Assembly: GCA_037138335.1 (NCBI GenBank)
Contig: JBAXIO010000003.1
Coordinates: 186,001-250,000 of the forward strand
Origin: CAIRDP01 sp037138335
GTDB taxonomy: Bacteria; Bacteroidota; Bacteroidia; Bacteroidales; FEN-979
Direction of reading: 5' to 3'
DNA: 64,000 bases
Positions 27,376-35,379 of the stretch are shown in pieces; within the stretch, counting starts at the first letter, position 1; each line of letters starts with the position of its first letter. A program made the position numbers and the translations under genes. The notes under the pieces were generated by a model. The model had not been told where the DNA came from. It searched no databases and saw only the letters and a list, made by a program, of their open reading frames with translations.

Positions 27376-28818
27376 TTATTCAGGTCTTTTATTGAAATTC
27401 GTCCCATATTCGAGCCCGAATTTATTAGGTCCCGATTCGTTCCTTCTCAACAGGAATGCAAAAAACAGTCCGAAAAATCCCAGTACGCTGAAGATCCACA
27501 TCCCCATGTTGTAACCCTGCGGGTGTTCTGCACTGGCTTTGGAAATGTCATTGGACCAGCCGATAATAATATTGAACCCGAATAAACCGATATTCTGTAT
27601 CATGGTCATAAGGCCGTATGCGGTACCGAGTTTGGATGCCGGCGTGACCAGGGAGACCGAAGGCCACATCACAGCCGGAACCAGTGAAAATGCCAGGCCC
27701 ATGATGCTCATGGGGATTATCAGGTTAATATCGGTATAACCCATCATCAGGTATACCGGAATGATCAGTAAGGAGCCGAACATCATCATCAGTGATCTTT
27801 TCCCCACAAAATCGGAGAACAGGCCAAAAAGAGGGGTGAAGATCATAGCCGAGAGAGTTAGCAGGCTGGAAAGAAAACCGGCATATTCGGGAGTCACCCC
27901 ATGTGCTTCCTGGAAAAATTTAATAGCGAAGGTCTGAAATGGGAACATTGCCGAATAAAAAGTGATACAAAGCATTACAATGAACCAGTATGATTTGCTG
28001 AAGGCCCTGAAATTCAGGAAGGAGAAAACAACGATCAAGACATAAATGACGATCTGGAGCATCAGTTCGATTTCAAAATGCAGGATGTAGTTAATGGTAA
28101 CGAATACCCCTGCAAGGGTGACAGCACAAATTATTATCCGGTTCTTTATAAAAGAAAAGACGTCGGAAAGTATGACTTTATCCTGCCCGCCAACATGTGC
28201 CAGGTTGTATGTCTTGTTTGCATAACTGTCAATAAAATAAAATATCCCGAGGGTTAAAACACTGATGACCCCGGCGCCTACCGAGACCCAGAGCGGGTTC
28301 TGCCAGTGGGTATAGAGGCTCCTGCCCCAGGTTTGGGAGTTCAGCGCAAGGAAGGAACCCAGTCGTGCAACGGTCAGGTTGAGACCGAAGGCGAAAGAAA
28401 GCTGTTTGCCTTTAAACCATTGTGCAACAACAGTGGTTATGGCAACGATCATGCTTTCGGCGCCCAGCCCGAAAATGAGCCGGCCTGCTGCCATCAGGTA
28501 TATATCGCCTTTCAGTACAGTTATAAAAGCACCGAGGAAAACCAACAGGGAAAAGATCAGGGCGGCTTTCTTTGTACCGATACGGTCAATGATCAGGCCT
28601 CCTATCAGGACCATGATAATATTCGGGAAGCTATAGATCCCCTGCAGCAGGCCGAGATCGCTGTCGGTAAATTTAAGCTGGGTTTTGAGGGCAACTGCCA
28701 GGGGACTGATGCTGTCGTAGATGTAATAGTTCCCGAACATGGCCAGGCTGATAAAAATCAGTACAATCCAGCGTAATGCTGCGGGCGGTTCCCTTTTTAT
28801 GGTTAGTGTTTGAGTCAT
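27376..28818 (-). CDS. MFS transporter
   Basis: The 480-residue product has about 12 transmembrane helices in two halves. The loop 2-3 motif of the family is present as GGLIIDRIGTKKAALIFS, and a related loop in the second half reads FGLFSDFVGKRSLMM. The substrate cannot be read from the sequence. The overall look (N-terminal SISPLAVALKTQL, GIYSFPNIIMVLIGG) recalls MFSD1-like carriers, which is only a suggestion. The ATG at 28818 is chosen over an in-frame one at 29016 because a minus-strand promoter box lies at 28887-28894. It is first in the presumed operon with mqnB and mqnD. Confidence 0.85.
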   Translation of the reverse strand: MTQTLTIKREPPAALRWIVLIFISLAMFGNYYIYDSISPLAVALKTQLKFTDSDLGLLQGIYSFPNIIMVLIGGLIIDRIGTKKAALIFSLLVFLGAFITVLKGDIYLMAAGRLIFGLGAESMIVAITTVVAQWFKGKQLSFAFGLNLTVARLGSFLALNSQTWGRSLYTHWQNPLWVSVGAGVISVLTLGIFYFIDSYANKTYNLAHVGGQDKVILSDVFSFIKNRIIICAVTLAGVFVTINYILHFEIELMLQIVIYVLIVVFSFLNFRAFSKSYWFIVMLCITFYSAMFPFQTFAIKFFQEAHGVTPEYAGFLSSLLTLSAMIFTPLFGLFSDFVGKRSLMMMFGSLLIIPVYLMMGYTDINLIIPMSIMGLAFSLVPAVMWPSVSLVTPASKLGTAYGLMTMIQNIGLFGFNIIIGWSNDISKASAEHPQGYNMGMWIFSVLGFFGLFFAFLLRRNESGPNKFGLEYGTNFNKRPE

Positions 28819-28850
28819 AATTTGTTTTTTCCTTTTAATTATTGCTGGCC

Positions 28851-28894
28851 ACCCTAACAGGGCACATGGTGTTAAAATCTTCGTTTCAAAAGTA
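28851..28894 (-). promoter_or_regulatory. -7 box and leader hairpin of the MFS gene
   Basis: On the minus strand TACTTTTG (28887-28894) fits TAnnTTTG and would start a leader of about 60 nt. Within the leader, CCCT and AGGG arms around a 3-nt loop (28851-28861) can pair. The hairpin has no T-run, so a terminator is unlikely. Its role is unknown. Confidence 0.4.
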
Positions 28895-29029
28895 ATATAA
28901 TTCAGGATATGATAGGACCCCATCATGCTGATCATGGTAATTTTCAGCTGAAGCATGTATGGGATGGGTTTTAACATGGCCATGTGCCCCGAATTCCATA
29001 ACCGGCAGGAAGCCAAATAAAAAAATGCC

Positions 29030-29037
29030 TATCTTTG
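29030..29037 (+). promoter_or_regulatory. -7 promoter box (TATCTTTG) before the anchor-J/PKD protein gene
   Basis: TATCTTTG fits TAnnTTTG exactly and lies 20 nt before the ATG at 29058. No TTTG is found at the -33 distance. It would drive the transcription unit of two type IX cargo proteins and mqnE. Confidence 0.55.
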
Positions 29038-29057
29038 TAAAGGTTTAACAGGCCACT

Positions 29058-30791
29058 ATGAAAATCAAGCCTTTCATCCTAATTACCCTGCTCGTTTTAT
29101 TGCTTTCTGCTCCGGTTTTGGCCGGTATGAATGCTCCCGTTGGCTCTCCCGACACAATCAGGTTGAATTTCGAATCCATTCCTGATTTTTCGCTTTCACT
29201 TTTACCCTGGCAATCGGTTGACCTTGACCATCACTCAACTTATGGTATCCTTAACCACACTTTCACTAATGATACGGTGGCAAAAGCTTTTATGTGCTTT
29301 AATCCCTCTTCTGTAACCCCGGCTATGACCGATCAGGGCATCCAGCCTCATAGCGGTTCAAAGTTCGGGGCCTGTTTCTCAGCTACACCGCCAAAGAACA
29401 ACGACTGGCTGATCTCCCCTAAAGTGCACCTGGGCAACCTGGCAAAGTTTGATTTCTGGGTGAAGTCTTATACAGATACCTATGGGCTTGAAGAATACAA
29501 GGTGCTGATCTCCCTTACCGATTCGGCTGCTTCGAGTTTCACTTCAATTTCGGGTCCCCTGCCCCTTACAGCGCCGGTTTCATGGACATTGAAGCAATTT
29601 GACCTTTCAGCATATCCCAACCAGGATGTTTATCTTGCCATACAGTGCGTCTCAAATGATAAGTTTATACTTATGGTGGATGACATTGAAATTGTCCTTA
29701 GCTCTTCCGGTGCCCTTAAGGCTGATTTCTCTGCTGATCAGACTCATCCCGCCGTTGGGGAAACGGTGAATTTCCAGGATGCCTCCACCGGATTTCCCAC
29801 TTCATGGCATTGGACTTTTACAGGTGGCAGCCCATCTTCTTCCACAGCTCAAAACCCCGGTGGCATCACATACAGTACACCCGGCAATTATGATGTCACA
29901 CTCACAGTCGATAACGGCACTTCATCCGATACAAAGACCCTTACCGGATACATCCAGGTGGGAGGGTATCCCTCTTCCGCATCACTGACTTTTGAGGGAC
30001 TGTCTGACTTTACCCTCGATTGTTTACCATGGACTACAGTGGATGTAAAGGGAGGCCCAACATATCCTATCAACGGGATCAATTTCCCTCACAGCGGGCA
30101 GGCTATGGCTTATATCTGTTTCAATCCGGCCAAGACCACCCCGGCAGAGCAATACATGAAACCCCATGCAGGGAGCAAACTGGGCTGCTGCTTTTCTTCT
30201 GTTCCGCCGTCGAACCCAAACGATAAATGGCTGATCTCACCCAGGCTTACACTTGGCACCAACTCGGAGATGGATCTCTGGGTAATGACTTACAATTCAG
30301 CCTACGGCCTGGAGCGGTATAATATTGCCGTTTCCACTACCGATAATAACCCCTCCAGTTTTACCTACCTCCAGTCAGCATATGAAACGGCGCCTGATGC
30401 CTGGACTCATCGGATTTACGACCTCGGAAATTATAATAATCAAACTGTGTATATTGCCATTCAATGCGTTTCAGACAACCAGTTTATTTTTATGCTTGAC
30501 GACATTCATATTTCTTCCCTCTCAGGGGTCGATGACGGGCGATCGGGTTTGAAGGTATCGGTCTACCCCAATCCTGCTCATGAGTTCATCAATTTCAATA
30601 TAAATATGCCATTGAGAACCAGGATAAAAGCCGAACTTGCCGATATGCCGGGGAAAGTCCTTCGCTCAGCTGAGTTTATTAGTGGCGCAGGATCAGCAAC
30701 AATGGATATACATGATCTTAATCCCGGTGTATATACTTTAATGGTTTATACAGGTGGGTCAAGGCTTATTCAAAAAGTAGTCGTTAAATAA
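29058..30791 (+). CDS. Type IX secreted protein with duplicated anchor-J domains and a PKD domain
   Basis: The 577-residue product has a signal peptide (1-22). Two related choice-of-anchor J/cleaved-adhesin-like domains sit at about 36-212 and 310-486. Both contain DWLISP or KWLISP, TYGLE or AYGLE, VYLAIQCVS or VYIAIQCVS and a terminal DDI. A PKD domain lies between them (221-302, FQDASTGFPTSWHWTF... YDVTLTV). A type A sorting domain ends the protein (497-577, starting VYPNPA and ending with a basic tail), marking it for type IX export. The domains suggest binding of protein or carbohydrate at the cell surface. No catalytic motif is seen. It is cotranscribed with the serine protease gene 11 bp downstream. 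Confidence 0.85.
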   Translation: MKIKPFILITLLVLLLSAPVLAGMNAPVGSPDTIRLNFESIPDFSLSLLPWQSVDLDHHSTYGILNHTFTNDTVAKAFMCFNPSSVTPAMTDQGIQPHSGSKFGACFSATPPKNNDWLISPKVHLGNLAKFDFWVKSYTDTYGLEEYKVLISLTDSAASSFTSISGPLPLTAPVSWTLKQFDLSAYPNQDVYLAIQCVSNDKFILMVDDIEIVLSSSGALKADFSADQTHPAVGETVNFQDASTGFPTSWHWTFTGGSPSSSTAQNPGGITYSTPGNYDVTLTVDNGTSSDTKTLTGYIQVGGYPSSASLTFEGLSDFTLDCLPWTTVDVKGGPTYPINGINFPHSGQAMAYICFNPAKTTPAEQYMKPHAGSKLGCCFSSVPPSNPNDKWLISPRLTLGTNSEMDLWVMTYNSAYGLERYNIAVSTTDNNPSSFTYLQSAYETAPDAWTHRIYDLGNYNNQTVYIAIQCVSDNQFIFMLDDIHISSLSGVDDGRSGLKVSVYPNPAHEFINFNINMPLRTRIKAELADMPGKVLRSAEFISGAGSATMDIHDLNPGVYTLMVYTGGSRLIQKVVVK

Positions 30792-30802
30792 ACCCCAGCC
30801 TC

Positions 30803-32470
30803 ATGAAATTTGTTTCACTTTGTTTAAGGTTTTTAATTGCTTCTGCCCTTTTCTTTACCATTGATCCCATAACAGTTTGCGGTCAGCAACAGGCAGGAGG
30901 AGTCCCATTGAGTTTTAGCAGGGCCCTTAGCCCTGTGAACATCGGAAGCGCTGATATCCCGTGCCCTTCGGCAAACCTGATCGGGAAAAGCGAAACTGCT
31001 CCTTCTCTGCCTTACCGGTTTGCCCTTAACCTCCCGGTGGATATTTCAATATCAAATTCAGGAAGCACCGAAATACTTAAAGATGGCCAGCGTGTTTGGA
31101 GGCTTGCCGTGCATTCGGCCGGGGCCAAAGCACTGATACTTTATTTTAACAGGTTCAGCATCCCTGTTGGCGGAAAACTTTTCATTTATAACCCATCAAG
31201 AACCCGGCTGTTCGGGGCATATACAAGCGCAAATATTAACGCTTTCGGCACATTTGCCTGCCCTCTGATAGCGGGAGAAGCCCTGGTACTGGAATATAAC
31301 GCCCCCTCCGGTCTTGCCCTGCCTGATTTCCATATTTCGGAAGTGGCTTATGCTTTCAGGCAATACACCAATTATGAAGAAAATAACCCTTTGCCTTCTT
31401 CCGGCCCCTGCGAGGTCAACATCAATTGCACCGAAGGTGACAACTGGCAGAAACAGAAAAGGGGGGTAGTGAAATTAGTGATTAAAGACAGCCTTGGATA
31501 TACCTTGCTTTGCTCCGGTTCAATGATCAATAATACCAATAATGACGGTATCCCATACCTCCTTACGGCAAATCATTGCGGAAGATACGCACGCCCTGTT
31601 GATTTGAGCCAGTGGCTTTTCTATTTCAACTACGAAATGCCCGGATGCCCGAATACGATCCCCCATACACCAGTTTCACTGCTTGGGGCTTCAATGAAAT
31701 CACATGGAGGGACCGAATTTACCGGCTCTGATTTTTACCTCGTCAGGCTGAGTGAAGCGGTTCCAGATTCCCTGCATGTTTATTTTAACGGTTGGAGCCG
31801 TGAAACCAATTCCAGCCCAAGCGGAGCCGGAATTCACCACCCGGGTGGTGACGTGAAAAAAATCTCAACATATAATTCGCACCTGATAACCGCATCATAT
31901 CCCGGTAACCCCTTGCCTTGTTTCTGGGCTGTCTACTGGAATTACACTGTTCACGGGCATGGTGTGACTGAAGGCGGATCCTCGGGTTCCCCGATTTTTA
32001 ATTCTGACGGCCAGATTGTCGGGACCCTCACCGGGGGGGATTCTTCATGTGATACTTCCTGGATCAATTCCCCCGATTATTACGGCAAGTTTTCCTGGCA
32101 TTGGGACCAAAACGGGAGCGATTCACTTCATATGCTGAAATACTGGCTTGACCCCAATAATACCGGGGTTACAAAAATGGGGGGATGGGCACTTGGAATT
32201 AATGACCAGGCTCTGCAGGATGGGATTAATTTGTTCCCTAACCCGGTACATGATAAAGCAACGATCAGTATTGAAAATGAAGGTTCCGACAGCAGGATTT
32301 CGGATGTTTCCCTCACTGATATGCTTGGGAATCATTTCCCTCACTGGAAACTTTTACAAAACTCCCCCGGCAATTATACCATTGACCTGCAATCACTGCC
32401 CCCCGGCGTATACATCGTCAACATCTCAGGCCGGGATTTCACAAAGAGTGTTAAACTGGTTAAAATGTAA
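30803..32470 (+). CDS. Type IX secreted trypsin-like serine peptidase
   Basis: The 555-residue product has a signal peptide (to about 28) and an N-terminal propeptide-like region (30-200). A chymotrypsin-fold domain follows with a visible triad: H258 in TANHC, D310 in GSDFYLVRL and S394 in GGSSGSP. Several paired Cys fit a secreted lysyl-endopeptidase-like enzyme. The last 80 residues (NLFPNPVHDKATI onwards, ending in a Val/Lys-rich tail) form a type A sorting domain. It should be released or anchored outside the cell to degrade protein. Its stop codon overlaps the mqnE start by one base, an odd pairing with a quinone gene. Confidence 0.88.
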   Translation: MKFVSLCLRFLIASALFFTIDPITVCGQQQAGGVPLSFSRALSPVNIGSADIPCPSANLIGKSETAPSLPYRFALNLPVDISISNSGSTEILKDGQRVWRLAVHSAGAKALILYFNRFSIPVGGKLFIYNPSRTRLFGAYTSANINAFGTFACPLIAGEALVLEYNAPSGLALPDFHISEVAYAFRQYTNYEENNPLPSSGPCEVNINCTEGDNWQKQKRGVVKLVIKDSLGYTLLCSGSMINNTNNDGIPYLLTANHCGRYARPVDLSQWLFYFNYEMPGCPNTIPHTPVSLLGASMKSHGGTEFTGSDFYLVRLSEAVPDSLHVYFNGWSRETNSSPSGAGIHHPGGDVKKISTYNSHLITASYPGNPLPCFWAVYWNYTVHGHGVTEGGSSGSPIFNSDGQIVGTLTGGDSSCDTSWINSPDYYGKFSWHWDQNGSDSLHMLKYWLDPNNTGVTKMGGWALGINDQALQDGINLFPNPVHDKATISIENEGSDSRISDVSLTDMLGNHFPHWKLLQNSPGNYTIDLQSLPPGVYIVNISGRDFTKSVKLVKM

Positions 32471-33591
32471 TGCAATTGCCTCTACAAACAGATACCATTA
32501 AAATACTTCAGCAATCACTTCTTCCGGGGCTTGCAGATATCTCTAAAAAAGTTCTCGGGGGCCGGTCCATTAGCCCTTCCGAAGGGCTTCTTTTGTTTGA
32601 GAAAGCCGAACTTGGATTTCTTGGTGTCCTTGCAGATGCGGTAAGGCAGAGAAAGAATGGCGACAAAGCCTGGTTTATCAGAAATTTTCATATTGAGCCT
32701 ACGAACATCTGTGTTAACCGTTGCAGGTTTTGCTCGTTCTCCCATCATTTCAGCAATTCCAAATGGGAACTTACGGTGGATGATATCCTCGCAAAAGTTG
32801 ACCAGCAGGAAGAGACTGTGCGCGAGATCCATATTACGGGAGCTGTTCATCCGAAAAGGGACATTGAATATTACGGTGGACTCCTGAAAAAGATCAAATT
32901 GCGCCGCCCCGGTCTTCATATTAAAGCATATTCGGCCGTGGAACTCGACTATATGATCAAAAAGGCAGGGATGGATTTTGCCACCGGACTGAAGTATTTA
33001 AAGGACTGTGGGTTGGATTCCGTCCCGGGCGGAGGGGCCGAGATCTTTGACGAGGCTGTAAGGGAAGAAATTTGCGGCATGAAAACCAGTTCCCTTGACT
33101 GGCTGGGCATACACAGGGCAGCCCATGGCCTGGACCTGCCTTCCAATGCAACCATGCTGTACGGCCATTTGGAAACCTATGCCCACCGCATCGACCATCT
33201 GGAGAGGCTGAGGAGGCTTCAGGGTGAGACCGGGGGCTTCAATGCCTTCATCCCCCTGAAATTCCACAGGTTTAATAATGAAATGAACGATATTCCCGAG
33301 GTTTCGGTCAGTGAGGATATGAAAATGTATGCTGTTTCACGTATTTACCTCGACAACTTCCCTCATCTGAAAGCATACTGGCCTGCCCTTGGAAGGAAAA
33401 TGGCCCAGGTTTCACTTTCCTTTGGTGTTGATGATATGGACGGTACCATCAACGATTCAACGCGTATATATTCTCTCGCGGGTGCCGAAGAGCAGAGCCC
33501 TGTTATGACGGTTTCGGGAATGAAGCAACTTATTGAAGAAGCAGGCAGGGTGCCTTGTGAAAGGGACTCATTTTACAGGCCTGTTCTCTGA
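32470..33591 (+). CDS. mqnE: Aminofutalosine synthase (radical SAM)
   Basis: The 373-residue radical SAM protein has the cluster motif CVNRCRFC (C-x3-C-x2-C) in a NICVNRCRFCSF context, then EIHITGAVHP and SVPGGGAEIF. GGGAEIF separates MqnE from the related MqnC and CofH. The enzyme joins the product of chorismate dehydration (MqnA) to adenosine, giving aminofutalosine. The gene starts at the last base of the serine protease stop codon, so translation is coupled. Its end overlaps the end of plsC by 24 bp in the opposite direction. Confidence 0.9.
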   Translation: MQLPLQTDTIKILQQSLLPGLADISKKVLGGRSISPSEGLLLFEKAELGFLGVLADAVRQRKNGDKAWFIRNFHIEPTNICVNRCRFCSFSHHFSNSKWELTVDDILAKVDQQEETVREIHITGAVHPKRDIEYYGGLLKKIKLRRPGLHIKAYSAVELDYMIKKAGMDFATGLKYLKDCGLDSVPGGGAEIFDEAVREEICGMKTSSLDWLGIHRAAHGLDLPSNATMLYGHLETYAHRIDHLERLRRLQGETGGFNAFIPLKFHRFNNEMNDIPEVSVSEDMKMYAVSRIYLDNFPHLKAYWPALGRKMAQVSLSFGVDDMDGTINDSTRIYSLAGAEEQSPVMTVSGMKQLIEEAGRVPCERDSFYRPVL

Positions 33592-34332
33592 TTCCTTCAG
33601 CATGATTTCATAAACCATTCGGGTCACATCCCTGGGTTCCATTCCCTTGAATGAAGCATAGGGGATCGGGGTAAGGACCTTTGCCTGGATATCGTGGTTC
33701 TTGTTGACCAGGAAGCCTCCCTTTCGGATGGCCATGGATGTGCCTGTAATAACGACAGGCAGGATGGGCCTTCCCGTCTCCAGTGCAAGGTGGAACGCCC
33801 CTGTTTTAAATGGTTGCAGCCTGCCGTCTTTCGACCTTGTGCCTTCGGGAAAGATCATTACGGAACTTCCCGATCTGAGGGTCTTTGCAGCATCATTCAT
33901 CATCTTCACCATGCTGCTTTTTTTACCCCTGTCAATAACGATATACCGGTTCAGCCACATATTCCATCCGATAAACGGAAAGTTGTAAAGCGATCTTTTG
34001 GCAACCCATTTGTAATTGTTCCAGAGCAGGAAAAGGACTATGATATCGGCTCCCGACTGGTGATTGGAAACAATGACATAAGTCTCATGCTTGTCGATCT
34101 TTTCTCTCCCAACCACAGAGATCCGCCACATAAAATTGGCCTTGAGGACTATAAAAGACCAGAAACAGGTGAACTGGTGAAGGACGACAAGCCTTCTGTC
34201 GAAAAGGAAAGTGAGCAGGAAGATCAGAAAAGAAGCAGGGAAAAGCAGGCCTGAGATGAAAAATAATTCAAACCAGAAATAACATGAGGCCAGGAAACGG
34301 GGTATCTTGTTCATGAAAAACCGTTTATTCAT
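33568..34332 (-). CDS. plsC: 1-acyl-sn-glycerol-3-phosphate acyltransferase
   Basis: The 254-residue protein has an N-terminal hydrophobic helix (about 20-45). The acyltransferase motifs follow in order: SNHQSGAD (catalytic N-H-x4-D, H91/D96), FPEGTRSKDGRLQPFKTGAFHLA and PVVITGT. It adds the second acyl chain to make phosphatidic acid at the inner membrane. The ATG at 34332 overlaps the upstream rluD-type gene stop by 8 bp, and a second Met at 34314 is an alternative. The gene is tail-to-tail with mqnE and overlaps it by 24 bp. Confidence 0.92.
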   Translation of the reverse strand: MNKRFFMNKIPRFLASCYFWFELFFISGLLFPASFLIFLLTFLFDRRLVVLHQFTCFWSFIVLKANFMWRISVVGREKIDKHETYVIVSNHQSGADIIVLFLLWNNYKWVAKRSLYNFPFIGWNMWLNRYIVIDRGKKSSMVKMMNDAAKTLRSGSSVMIFPEGTRSKDGRLQPFKTGAFHLALETGRPILPVVITGTSMAIRKGGFLVNKNHDIQAKVLTPIPYASFKGMEPRDVTRMVYEIMLKESENRPVK

Positions 34333-35359
34333 CCAGGGTCTTAAACTGACTGTATTCTCTCCATTTTTCTATGACAGCTGCGAGGTCGGCAGGATAATCA
34401 GAGTCGAAATGCATTGTCCGCCCATTGGAAGGGTGTATAAACCCCAGCGATTTGGCATGCAGGGCTTGGCGCGGGATGATCTTGAAACAATTCTGCACAA
34501 ATTGCTTGTACTTGGTGAATGTGGTGCCTTTCAGGATCTCGCCCCCCCCATAGGTAATATCGTTGAACAGGGGGTGCCCTATGTGCCTGAAATGAACCCT
34601 GATCTGGTGAGTACGGCCTGTTTCCAGCCTGCATTCCACAAGGCATACGTAACCGAAACGTTCGATCACCTTGTAATGGGTTATAGCTTCACGGCCCTTC
34701 TCCTCATCAGCATACACCGAAAATATGAGGCGGTTCCTCACATCCCTTCCAATATTACCGCTTATAGTCCCCTCATCCTCATTGATGTTTCCCCACACCA
34801 GGGCAACATAGGTGCGGTCGACGGTATGATCAAAAAACTGCCGTGCAAGTTTGCTCTGTGCAAGTTCGTTCTTGGCAACGATCATGATGCCTGATGTATC
34901 CTTGTCGATGCGGTGAACCAGGAATGGCCTGGTTACTTCTGAAGGATCCGATTTCTGAAGATGGAACAGCAGCGCATTTTGCAGGGTGCCTGTAAAGTTC
35001 CCGTGCCCGGGGTGCACAACCATCCCAGCTTCCTTGTTAACAATAAGAATATCCTTGTCTTCGTAAACTATATTAACCGGGATATCTTCCGGGTAGATCT
35101 CCGTGTCCCTCGGCGGATGGGCCAGTACGATGGTGATTACGTCCAACGGTTTGACCTTGTAATTCGGTTTGACAGCCGATCCGTTAACCAGTATGTTCCC
35201 TGCATTGGCTGAATTTTGCACCCTGTTGCGGGAAATATTCTCCATTTTTGCAAAAAGATACTTGTCTATTCTCAGCTGCGCCTGGCCTTTGTCCACAACA
35301 AACCTGAAATGTTCGTATAATTCACTGGGTTCTTCAAAATTATCCGGTATTTCATTCAT
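34325..35359 (-). CDS. RluD-type 23S rRNA pseudouridine synthase
   Basis: The 344-residue product has an S4 RNA-binding domain (about 20-85, LRIDKYLFAKMENISRNRVQN). The RluA/RluD catalytic core follows, with the active Asp in HRIDKDTSGIMIVAKN and a GRTHQIRVHFRHIGHPLFND motif. Members convert specific uridines in 23S rRNA helix 69 or elsewhere to pseudouridine. Exact sites cannot be assigned from sequence alone, so no gene symbol is given. It lies in an apparent operon with plsC (8 bp overlap) downstream. Confidence 0.92.
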   Translation of the reverse strand: MNEIPDNFEEPSELYEHFRFVVDKGQAQLRIDKYLFAKMENISRNRVQNSANAGNILVNGSAVKPNYKVKPLDVITIVLAHPPRDTEIYPEDIPVNIVYEDKDILIVNKEAGMVVHPGHGNFTGTLQNALLFHLQKSDPSEVTRPFLVHRIDKDTSGIMIVAKNELAQSKLARQFFDHTVDRTYVALVWGNINEDEGTISGNIGRDVRNRLIFSVYADEEKGREAITHYKVIERFGYVCLVECRLETGRTHQIRVHFRHIGHPLFNDITYGGGEILKGTTFTKYKQFVQNCFKIIPRQALHAKSLGFIHPSNGRTMHFDSDYPADLAAVIEKWREYSQFKTLDE

Positions 35360-35379
35360 AGTGGGGGTGATTGCGGTGA

